From assembly GCF_034555375.1 (NCBI RefSeq), contig NZ_CP140706.1, forward strand, positions 1,479,001 to 1,543,000: a stretch of DNA of 64,000 bases, given 5' to 3'. A program made the position numbers and the translations under genes. Within the stretch, counting starts at the first letter, position 1. Each line of letters starts with the position of its first letter. Positions 43,020-51,500 of the stretch are shown here, piece after piece. Below the pieces are notes generated by a model. That model was not told where the DNA came from, did not search any database, and worked only from the letters and a program-made list of their open reading frames with translations. This DNA comes from Pseudomonas sp. B33.4. Its GTDB lineage: Bacteria; Pseudomonadota; Gammaproteobacteria; Pseudomonadales; Pseudomonadaceae.

Positions 43020-43831
43020 TTCGCCGCCCCCTCATACCAAGGGAAGGCGCGACGGGTCAGGTATTTCAGGCCCCAATCCATCAGCCAGGCGAGGAGGGTG
43101 ATCCACACCACGTACGGCAGAATCACGTCCATCGCCAGATAACGCCGTACCAGAAAAATCCGGTAGCCGAGGCCGTCGGTGGAGGCGATTGCTTCGGCGG
43201 CAATCAGGAACAGCCACGCCGAACCGAGCATCAGCCGCAACGAGATCAGCAAGCGTGGCAGCAACTGCGGCAGTACCACGCGCAGCATCAGCGTCCAGGT
43301 CGAAGCGCCGAGGGTCTGCGCCTTGATCAGCAGTTCGACCGGTATTTCCCGCGCGCGCTGTTCCAGATCGCGAGCGAGCGCCGGGGTGATGCCGATCACG
43401 ATCAGCATGACTTTCGATAACTCGCCCAAACCGAAAACGATGAACAGAATCGGCAGGATCGCCAGTGGCGGCACCATCGACAGCACCGTCAGCAGCGGCG
43501 ACAACGGCGCGCCGAACAGCGGCAGCGTGCCGGCAGCGATACCCAGGCACAGCCCGGCCAGCGCGGCAATACCAAGGCCGATGGCCAGCCGCCGCAGGCT
43601 GGAAGCCGTGTCCTGCCATAACAGGTAGTCACCGGTGCGGCTGTCAGCATTGAAGGCCAGGCGTTTTACTGCGTCGGTCATCTGCACGGCGCTGGGCAGC
43701 AGTTTGTCGTTGGGGTTGTCCGCCAGACGCTCGGCCGAGCCCATGAAGTAGGCGAACAGCAGCAGAGCGAACGGCAGGATCACCAGCAACAGGCGACTCG
43801 GGCGATCCGGGTGGCGATTGATCAGGCGCAT
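43016..43831 (-). CDS. ABC transporter permease (guanidine/urea import)
   Basis: 271 residues from the ATG at 43831, 8 nt after GGAGG; the TTG at 43837 is rejected. Six membrane segments and the EAA-like cytoplasmic loop EIPVELLIKAQTLGASTWTL of BPD permeases are visible. Its 3' end overlaps the ATPase gene by 4 nt, and it is the inner-membrane channel of the importer. Confidence 0.88.
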   Translation of the reverse strand: MRLINRHPDRPSRLLLVILPFALLLFAYFMGSAERLADNPNDKLLPSAVQMTDAVKRLAFNADSRTGDYLLWQDTASSLRRLAIGLGIAALAGLCLGIAAGTLPLFGAPLSPLLTVLSMVPPLAILPILFIVFGLGELSKVMLIVIGITPALARDLEQRAREIPVELLIKAQTLGASTWTLMLRVVLPQLLPRLLISLRLMLGSAWLFLIAAEAIASTDGLGYRIFLVRRYLAMDVILPYVVWITLLAWLMDWGLKYLTRRAFPWYEGAAK

Positions 43832-43849
43832 GGCCAAATCCTCCGTGGC

Positions 43850-44917
43850 TTACAGCTTGGCGTCGGCGGCCATCTGCACGTAGGTCGGATCGAAACGCAG
43901 CTTGAGGTTGCCGGTATCGCCACTGGTCACGCCGTTGGCGAAGGCCATGCCGACCGCGCTGGTGTCTTTCGCGCCTTCCCCCAGCAAGCCGTGCTGGAAG
44001 GAGAACTCGGCAACCTTGCGCATGGTTTCCGGCAGTTGTTTGCTGGTGGCGAAAATCAGCGCTTCGCTCGGCGTGGCGAACAGTTTGGTGGTGTCGAGTT
44101 GTGCCTGGAATCCGGCCAGATCAGTGCCCGATGCCTTGGCCATGTGCTCCAGCGCAGCCTTGCTCGCGGCGCTTTTGGCGTTCATCAGCTCGACCACTTC
44201 GAACCACGCACCGGTCAGCGCTTTGCCCAGCGCCGGGTTGTCTTTGAGGGTGGTGCTGTTGACCACCATCATGTCCATGATCTCGCCGGGAATCTGGCTG
44301 GAGTTGAACACTTCGGTAACGCCCGGTTTGGCCTTGATGTCCGAGAGCATCGGGTTCCAAGTGGTCACCGCGTTGACCTGTTCGGTGTTGAACGCGGCAG
44401 AGATATCGGCGTCGGAGGTGTTGACCACTTTCAGGTCCTTCTCGGTCAGGTCGACCGAGTCCAGCGCGCGGGCCAGCAGGTAATGCGAGACCGAAAGCTC
44501 GACCAGATTGACGTCCATGCCCTTGAGATCGGTGACTTTCTTGCCGCTGCCCTTGAGGACGATGCCGTCGTTGCCGTTGGAGAAATCGCTGACGATCAGC
44601 GCGGTGCTGTCGACGCCGCCAGCCGCTGGAATGGTCAGTGCGTCCATGTTGGTCATGGTGCAACCGTCGAACTGGCCGGCGGTGTACTGGTTGATCGATT
44701 CGACGTAGTCGTTGAGCTGCACGACGTCGATCTTGATCCCGTACTTCTTCGCCCATTTGTCGACGATGCCCTGGCTGCCGGCGTATTCCCATGGCATCCA
44801 GCCGGCGTAAATCGTCCAGCACACGCTGAAGTGATCTTTCTGGGCGGCGGGGGATTGCGTGCTGATGAGCGCGGCGAACGCGGCGGCGAGCAGGGTGGGC
44901 AAACGTAGTCGGGTCAT
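43850..44917 (-). CDS. ABC transporter substrate-binding protein (guanidine/urea)
   Basis: 355 residues with a Sec signal peptide (1 to about 25; STQSPAAQ). The mature protein is NMT1/TauA-like: TIYAGWMPWEYAGSQGIVDK, YTAGQFDGCTMTNMDAL, NAVTTWNPMLSDIK. It is often annotated as a putative urea-binding protein. It is the first gene after the guanidine-I riboswitch, so I infer guanidine as its ligand. Periplasmic. RBS CTGGAGAATCCGCC. Confidence 0.88.
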   Translation of the reverse strand: MTRLRLPTLLAAAFAALISTQSPAAQKDHFSVCWTIYAGWMPWEYAGSQGIVDKWAKKYGIKIDVVQLNDYVESINQYTAGQFDGCTMTNMDALTIPAAGGVDSTALIVSDFSNGNDGIVLKGSGKKVTDLKGMDVNLVELSVSHYLLARALDSVDLTEKDLKVVNTSDADISAAFNTEQVNAVTTWNPMLSDIKAKPGVTEVFNSSQIPGEIMDMMVVNSTTLKDNPALGKALTGAWFEVVELMNAKSAASKAALEHMAKASGTDLAGFQAQLDTTKLFATPSEALIFATSKQLPETMRKVAEFSFQHGLLGEGAKDTSAVGMAFANGVTSGDTGNLKLRFDPTYVQMAADAKL

Positions 44918-44974
44918 GGCGGATTCTCCAGTTGATCAAGGGCGGACAGGAAGGCAACGCGGCACCGCGAACGG

Positions 44975-45077
44975 TGGCTTGTCTCCCGGGCTTTTGTCCC
45001 GCCGTGTAACCTCAACTGGAGGTCGCCAACTCTCGGACCAGCCACTCGCGAATGCGAGCCGGAACCCTAGTCAGCCA
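44975..45077 (-). ncRNA. Guanidine-I (ykkC) riboswitch
   Basis: On the minus strand the conserved blocks appear in order: CTAGGGTTCCGG, GGCTGGTCCGAGAGTTGGCG, ACACGGCGGGACAAAAGCCC and GGGAGA. These are the hallmark ykkC/guanidine-I motifs. The outer stem TGGCT/AGCCA closes the roughly 103-nt element. It is followed by a CACCG-TTCG-CGGTG hairpin and then the ribosome site of the binding-protein gene. Guanidine binding normally turns expression on. Confidence 0.93.
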
Positions 45078-45129
45078 TTGCAAATTGTGGTGCCGCGAAC
45101 CTGTGATGACTCCTGCACGGCTTTGCTAA

Positions 45130-45145
45130 AGCGAGACGCGTGCCA
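45130..45145 (-). promoter_or_regulatory. Sigma-54-type promoter TGGCACGCGTCTCGCT
   Basis: The minus strand reads TGGCAC-N5-TCGCT, one mismatch from the consensus TGGCAC-N5-TTGCW, about 55 nt upstream of the riboswitch. Predicted start of RNA near 45120. Nitrogen control by NtrC would fit the operon. No enhancer site was identified. The rest of 45078-45364 holds no gene. Confidence 0.55.
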
Positions 45146-45364
45146 AGTCGCGTCAGGCGCTCTGGCACGGGCGCGCGGCTTGAGTCAGGTTGGCGGAGAG
45201 GGCAGTGGGGCGCTTTGTGTTGGTGCGTGGCTGCACCGTGATGCAGCGTGGTTGCCGCTGATCCGATGGCTCTTGGGGCTTGGCACTCGACATGGCTTTG
45301 CCAGTCAAAACAGGTGTCAGCCGGTCTGTGCCGACTGCTGTCGCGGGTCTTTCAGGAGGCCGCC

Positions 45365-45628
45365 ATGCTCATTCAGAAAACGTTGCGAAGGGTGCTGCTG
45401 GGCGCGGTGCTCGGGTTGGGTCTGTCCGGTTGTTACTACTACGCCGGACCCTACGGTAGTTATCCCGCCACTTACTACTATCCCGGCTATTACTCACCTT
45501 ATTCCTACGGCAGTTATTACGGCCCGCGCTACTACGGCGGCGCACGTTATTACTACGGTGGCTACGGTTATCGTGGCGGTTACGGGCGGGGTTATCACGG
45601 CGGCGGATATCACGGCGGGCACCATTAA
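45365..45628 (+). CDS. Tyr/Gly-rich small lipoprotein
   Basis: 87 residues from the ATG at 45365 after CAGGAGGCCGCC. A lipoprotein signal ends in the lipobox LGLSGC (Cys23). The mature part is almost entirely Tyr, Gly, Ser, Pro and His (YYYAGPYGSYPATYYYPGYY), ending in HGGGYHGGHH. No enzyme motif. It is probably an outer-membrane-anchored, low-complexity protein with a His-rich, possibly metal-binding end. The same start context recurs before the next gene. Confidence 0.72.
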   Translation: MLIQKTLRRVLLGAVLGLGLSGCYYYAGPYGSYPATYYYPGYYSPYSYGSYYGPRYYGGARYYYGGYGYRGGYGRGYHGGGYHGGHH

Positions 45629-45808
45629 TCAGCAGCTGAATGACGGCGTTCTGCGGGTGAACAAGGTTTCATGAATCACTTGTTTCAACTTGTTGCAGGA
45701 ACGCACCAGATGCCGAAAACGCTGTCTGATTTTTCGACAGTCACCGATTAAATGACTGTCGCCTGCCAGCGTCGCTGGTGTGGCCAACCCGCGGTCCAGG
45801 AGGCCGCC

Positions 45809-46216
45809 ATGTATAGACGAATTCTTCTACTTGCTGCGTTGATGTTTTCCGTTGCCGGTTGCGTCCCGTACTCCTACGCGGACTCGTATTACAGCTCAGA
45901 GGTCTACACATCACCTGCACCGGCCTACTACAACACGGGCGGCACGTATTACAGAGGCGGCAACACCTATTACGCGCAGCCGCGTTACTACCAACCGCAA
46001 CCGCGGTACTACCAGCAACCGCGTTATTACCAATCGGCGCCGCGTTACTATCAACCCGCCCCGCGTTACTACGAAAGCCGTCGCTGGCACGACAACGATC
46101 GCGGACGTTGGGATGGCCACCGCCGCGGCGGTTGGGATAACGATCATCGCGGTCGTGGCAATTACGACCGACACAGTGGACGCGGTGATCACAATGGGCG
46201 TGGTAACCGCTGGTAA
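45809..46216 (+). CDS. Tyr-rich repeat lipoprotein
   Basis: 135 residues from the ATG at 45809 after CCAGGAGGCCGCC. Lipobox SVAGC. The mature protein holds five or more copies of a PRYYQ(P/Q/S) unit (about residues 58-90), then a basic, Asp/Arg/Gly-rich tail (RWHDNDRGRWDGHRRGGWDN). It resembles the preceding gene's product in design rather than by alignment. Function unknown. A clear terminator follows. Confidence 0.72.
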   Translation: MYRRILLLAALMFSVAGCVPYSYADSYYSSEVYTSPAPAYYNTGGTYYRGGNTYYAQPRYYQPQPRYYQQPRYYQSAPRYYQPAPRYYESRRWHDNDRGRWDGHRRGGWDNDHRGRGNYDRHSGRGDHNGRGNRW

Positions 46217-46230
46217 ATCCACGCAAAAGA

Positions 46231-46257
46231 AAGCGGCGCAATTAGCGCCGCTTTTTT
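46231..46257 (+). terminator. Intrinsic terminator after the Tyr-rich lipoprotein gene
   Basis: AAGCGGCGC-AATTA-GCGCCGCTTTTTT, a GC-rich perfect stem followed by six T residues. Confidence 0.9.
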
Positions 46258-46411
46258 ATGCCCGTCGAAAAGTCGCCCCGTTAGCCATCTCCTAGGGCAT
46301 TCCCAGACGCTTCCTACAGTTTCATTTCCTTGCATTTGTTAGCGTTTGTTCCTGCCGATTGAGGTGAGCAAAACTCAGTTCAATAGCGGCGAATAAAAGG
46401 ACGATGCCGCT

Positions 46412-47656
46412 ATGAAGCTTCTTGTGATTCACCAAAACTTTCCGGGCCAGTTCCGTCAGGTGGTGCTGGCTGCGATTGACCGGCGTTATGAGGTTTTGGC
46501 GATAGGTCGGGATACGGCGCCGGGTATCGCAGGGGTGAAAACATATCGATATCACGCTGCCAGCAGAGCACCGGGTGATATTCACCCCTACCTGACCCGT
46601 TACGAACAAGCGGTGACTGATGGACAGAAGGTTTTTGAAGTTCTGAACAGGCTGAAACATTCGGGTTATCGGCCGGACGTGATTCTCGCTCATCCCGGCT
46701 GGGGGGAAACGCTCTTCGTCAAGGATGTCTATCCTGCCACGCCGCTTATTTACTATTGCGAATATTACTATCGGGCGCAGGGCGCGGATTCCGGGTTCGA
46801 CCCTGAATTCCCGCGAGCCACAAGAGAGTCATCAAGGCTGCGAGTGCTCAATTCGCTGCATCTTTTGAATCTCGAGCAATGTGACATTGCCATTGCGCCC
46901 ACGCGGTGGCAGCGCAGTCTGTTTCCGGCCGCTTATCAGTCGGCCATTCGGGTTATTCACGAGGGCGTCATTCAAGGTTCTTGTTTGGCGAAAGCTGGGG
47001 TCGTCAGGTTGCCCAATGGCATCGAACTGAGAGCTGGGCAGCCGATCGTTACTTATGTCGCGAGGAATCTTGAGCCTTATCGCGGGTTTCACAGTTTTAT
47101 GCGAGCGATCCCGCCTATTCAGTCTGTGTGTCCCGATGCACAGATAATCATAGTGGGCGGTGATGACGTCAGTTACGGGTGTAAGCCGGTTGGCTATGCA
47201 AATTGGCGCAGCAGGATGGAGGCAGAGGTAAGTTTCGATCATTCCACCGTTCATTTCACAGGGAAGCTTCCTTACCGGACTTACCGCGCGGTTCTGGACT
47301 GTTCAAAGGTTCATGTTTATTTGACGTATCCGTTTGTTTTGTCGTGGTCGTTACTGGAGGCGATGTCGGCTGGGTGTGTGGTAGTAGCGTCAGATACGGC
47401 TCCGGTAAGGGACGTGATCGTCGATAGGCACAATGGAATGCTGGTGGATTTCTTCGATCATCACGGTATCGCCAAACGTATTACCAAGGTTCTTGATTCC
47501 GTTGATGAGTACGACTGCCTTCGCCGCGCTGCGAAGTTGACAGCGAGCAGATTTGATGTGGAGTACGGCACTAAACAGTACTTTGAGGTATTTGAAAACG
47601 CGATGTCCGGGCATCTCAAGAAACAGCCTGAACCTCAGCTTGACCGGGAGATTTGA
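46412..47656 (+). CDS. Family 4 glycosyltransferase
   Basis: 414 residues, GT-B fold. The N-terminal acceptor domain matches the glycosyltransferase family 4 group (MKLLVIHQNFPGQFRQVVLA, IYYCEYYYRAQGADSGFDPE). The C-terminal nucleotide-sugar domain shows VTYVARNLEPYRGFHSFMRA, VHVYLTYPFVLSWSLLEAMS and AGCVVVASDTAPVRDVI, with the conserved Glu. It probably adds a sugar to a surface glycan or protein. The anchored protein gene starts 1 nt after its stop, and the large RTX gene follows, so glycosylation of that product is conceivable but unproven. Confidence 0.85.
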   Translation: MKLLVIHQNFPGQFRQVVLAAIDRRYEVLAIGRDTAPGIAGVKTYRYHAASRAPGDIHPYLTRYEQAVTDGQKVFEVLNRLKHSGYRPDVILAHPGWGETLFVKDVYPATPLIYYCEYYYRAQGADSGFDPEFPRATRESSRLRVLNSLHLLNLEQCDIAIAPTRWQRSLFPAAYQSAIRVIHEGVIQGSCLAKAGVVRLPNGIELRAGQPIVTYVARNLEPYRGFHSFMRAIPPIQSVCPDAQIIIVGGDDVSYGCKPVGYANWRSRMEAEVSFDHSTVHFTGKLPYRTYRAVLDCSKVHVYLTYPFVLSWSLLEAMSAGCVVVASDTAPVRDVIVDRHNGMLVDFFDHHGIAKRITKVLDSVDEYDCLRRAAKLTASRFDVEYGTKQYFEVFENAMSGHLKKQPEPQLDREI

Positions 47657-47657
47657 A

Positions 47658-48398
47658 ATGCTCCGGATGTCGCGTAAGCAATGGGTAAATTGGTTTAAGA
47701 AGTTGTTGAAATACGGCTTGTTTATTTATGTCTGTTACTGCGTGGTGGGTTTTTATATTCGTGAAGAAGAAGTCGCCGAGGCGATGGCAATCTATTACGC
47801 GGATCAGGAGGCCTGTCAAAAGAAGCTGGCGAGCATGAAGCAGGTGCCAATACTGGGCGGCAGCTACGTGGATAAGACTCTGGTGCCGGAGTTTTATGTG
47901 GGCATGCCTGAATTGGCGAACAAGAAAGCGTGTCTGGCCAATACGCTCAAGGGGCATTTCTGGTGGACCGGGACGGGTTTGCACCGGTACCAGGATCAGA
48001 GCCTGAAGTCGATTCCTGAAAGTTGGCGTCTTTATAAAATTACCGCCGGGCTTTATACAAGAAAAGAGACTGCCGAGCCCCATGAAAGGGGCTATCGACA
48101 CGTCAACTGGCCGGATGAGTTGATTGTGAAATTGAAAAATTATCCTGGGCTGGAACTTTGGCTTAATGCACCTCCGCCGCATTTCAAGAATGAGGCTTCC
48201 GTTCGAAAGTTTGTCATTGCTGACTGGCCGCGGCGTGATGGCACCCCTCGATTGATAAGTTGTAACGGCTTGATTCGCCCGGCTGCTGAGGAAAAACTGA
48301 CTGACGAGAAATTGGCAAAGCTCAACAGAACTGAATTGGAAAATCTGGATTTCGGAAGTTTGAATTTTTTTTTGCACCGTGGAGTTACACAACTTTGA
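47658..48398 (+). CDS. N-terminally membrane-anchored protein of unknown function
   Basis: 246 residues. A single hydrophobic segment (about 14-34; KYGLFIYVCYCVVGFYIREE) after a basic start predicts an inner-membrane anchor with the bulk in the periplasm. The rest contains KACLANTLKGHFWWTGTGLH and SWRLYKITAGLYTRKETAE but no family I recognise. It is translationally coupled to the glycosyltransferase (1-nt gap) and lies 117 nt before the RTX gene. Confidence 0.7.
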   Translation: MLRMSRKQWVNWFKKLLKYGLFIYVCYCVVGFYIREEEVAEAMAIYYADQEACQKKLASMKQVPILGGSYVDKTLVPEFYVGMPELANKKACLANTLKGHFWWTGTGLHRYQDQSLKSIPESWRLYKITAGLYTRKETAEPHERGYRHVNWPDELIVKLKNYPGLELWLNAPPPHFKNEASVRKFVIADWPRRDGTPRLISCNGLIRPAAEEKLTDEKLAKLNRTELENLDFGSLNFFLHRGVTQL

Positions 48399-48515
48399 CT
48401 TTTCCGGAGGGCACGGTCGGGTAAGTCTCGGTCTATCGTCATTACGCGAATCACCTGAAATGCTCAAGTTTCTGAGTGGCTATCTTTCACGCTCTGTTAT
48501 TACAAGGAAGTAACG

Positions 48516-51500
48516 ATGAGTTATGTTTTTAATGATCTGGAAAAATCAGAAATTTTAAATGCAGCAAATATTTGCAAGGGGTTGATGTTCGATTCTGAAG
48601 ATGTCGAATATCTTGCGCTGAAATTAATAGGGGCTAGCTGCGCGCCGCTGTATCAAAAACTATTCGATATTATTGGCGGAAGAGTTTCCGACATTACCGC
48701 CGTCGATAAAGAGGCTGGAAAAATTCTGAAAAGCGCCAGGCTCTGGCTTGCCGTGGCCATTGATGCCAACGGTGGAAACGGTGCCTACTCCGCCCTGATT
48801 CGCGGCTACACCTCGCGCCAAGGTGAACTGAGATTGAATAAAATCTTCAGTGAACACCTGATGCAACTGTCATCGAATCAGGTCGCCGCCAACTTCATCA
48901 ATACCTTGATCGACGGATCCCTCGCCGGTCGACTGGCACCCTGGACGGTGCCGTCCATCAGCCAGATTGCAGAGATTGATGCCAGTGCGATCGGCAAGGC
49001 ACTGTTTAGTGAGGCTTGCGGAGAGAAGGATACAGCCGTGAGCCATAACGCCGGTTGGTCCGGGACAGTCGGGTTCAGCCTGTTGGGCGGAATGCCACCC
49101 TATGAGACCTGGAGATTGATCTCCGCTGGTGACGCGGAGCGGGGAGATGGCGGCCCGCCGATTCAAGCAAAAGCCAACAGGCTCGATGACTATAAAAATA
49201 TTCTGTTCGCCATCGATTCATACAGTGTCGGCCTGCGAGCGGCGATCAGTAATTTCGGCGTCAACCCATTGCAAAGTCTGCTTTCCGTCGTGCCGGAGCA
49301 AATCAATATCGCGCTCGCCAGTGGCAGCCTCAATCCGCTGATTCAGCATGTCGTGAAAGGCACGTCGGTTTCCGTCGTGGTCGACCTGATATTGCGCTAT
49401 GGCCAGAACGAATTCCTGGACATGTTCAAGCGCACTTACGACGGCGATTCAGCAGCGCCACCTACTACCGATGAAACCTTCGCCACCAACGCTCACGCAT
49501 TCTTCTCGGCATTTTCACCGGAGCAGTCCCAAAGCATCGTCACCCAATCAATAGGCGAATACGGAAACGCGAATTCATGGGCAAAACTGGCTGGGGAGTC
49601 GACACCCATCGGCCTGTCGTTGCGCAATTCCCTGAAGCAACTAAGCGAAGTCGTCATAGAACGAGCTGACGGTTACCCCGGACGCGGACTGGAGCTCTAC
49701 GATCCGCTGACCGGCGAAGGTTTCATCACCGCGCAATGGCTTGCCGATCGTGCGCAGATGTTGGCCCGGTTGATTGCCCGAACTCAGGGCTCGTTTGGAG
49801 AAAACTCGCTGCAGAAGTTTTCCTACTCCGATCTCGCCTCAGCCAAACAGGCGCTGATGACCACCGGTGTGTTGAATCCGCTGGTCATGTTCGGTGATGA
49901 CGGCGCGCGGTCTTTCGAGGGCGGTGTGAACACTGATCATCTGTATGGCGGCGCGGGCAATGACACGATCAACGGACTGGCAGGTCACGATGTCATCGAG
50001 GGTGGACGCGGCAACGACTTGCTTGCCGGAGGCGACGGCAATGATGCGCTGCACGGAATGGCCGGTGATGATGTTCTGGTCGGAGGAAAGGGCAGCGACT
50101 CTTTGATCGGTGGCGAGGGCAGCGATCGCTATGAGTTTTCCAGCGGTGATGGCATCGATGAGATCTTCGACGCCAACGTAAATGGGCAGTTATGGATCAA
50201 CGGCCTGCCGATTCCTTCACTCCAACGTCGCGCCCCTTTGAGCAATATCTGGTCGACCGAGGATCAGGCCATCACCCTGACCCTCATCGAAGAACTCACT
50301 GAACCCACGCTCAACATCAAATATGGCCTGAACGATCTCGTCGTTATCAAGAACTTCCGCCCCGGGATGCTTGGCATCCGACTTCCCGAACCCCAAGACC
50401 CTACGTTCTCTGCTCCCGATCTGGTTCTCCAGGGCGACTGGAAAGCGAAAGATATCGAGCCCAATGTTCCCGGGGATCAGTTCTCATACGATGAGTTGGG
50501 CAACGCCTTGTTATTGCCCAACGTAAAACAGAGAAACAAGGCCGATGTGCTTTACGGCTCTGCAAAAGACGATGTCATTCTCGGACTTGGCGGATCAGAC
50601 CGATTGTTCGGCAAGGCTGGAAACGATCAGTTGTTTGGGGATAAACAGACGACGCTCGAAAAAGCCCTGGCCGCTGGCGACTCTAAAGGGAAAGCCGCTC
50701 GAGGCGATTGGCTTGATGGCGGTGCTGGCCACGATTTGCTCATCGGTACGGCATCCCAGGACGTGCTTCTAGGCGGTAACGATCGGGATACGCTGATTGG
50801 AGGTGCGGGAGATGACGTTTTATCAGGGGATGAAACGACCGGCGCGCTGGAGCAGAAATGGGCATTCAAACGCGTCGAAGTGCTTATAGACGGTGGCGTC
50901 ACCAGTCACCGAACTGTCTTTTCAAAGGCCTCCTTTAACAGTTCGACGCAAGGCGATAACGATGTTCTCTACGGCCAGGGCGGTCGCGATGTTCTCAATG
51001 GTGGATGGGGTGAGGATCTGCTTGATGGCGGAACTGAAGATGATCTTCTTGGAGGGGATGGGGGGGATGACACCCTGGCTGGAGGAAGCGGTAACGACAC
51101 AATGATGGGCGATAACCTCGACTGGGGCGGTGGCCTGCAAAGCAAACACCATGGCAACGATGTATTGGACGGTGGCAGTGGCGATGATTGGCTCGCTGGT
51201 AACGGTGGAGCCGATGCGATTTATGGTGGCTCAGGTAATGACACTCTCCACGGGGATGACGATGTACTGAACGGCGTTGCCGGTGATGCCGCCCACTTTT
51301 TTGGAAATGACCTGCTGGACGGTGGTGGGGGAGACGACACACTCTGGGGCGGTGGGGCGGATGATCTGCTGTTCGGAGGTGAAGGTAACGACGCGCTGGC
51401 CGGGGATTATGCTGAGCATCCGGTTCGTTATCACGGTGATGATTTACTTGATGGCGGAACGGGCGATGACACACTTCAGGGAATGGGTGGCTCCGATACC

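Noticed and set aside
43811..44908. Long plus-strand open frame (365 codons) opposite the binding-protein gene
   Set aside because: Exact antisense shadow of a gene with signal peptide and family motifs; its own protein has no recognisable features and arises from high GC.
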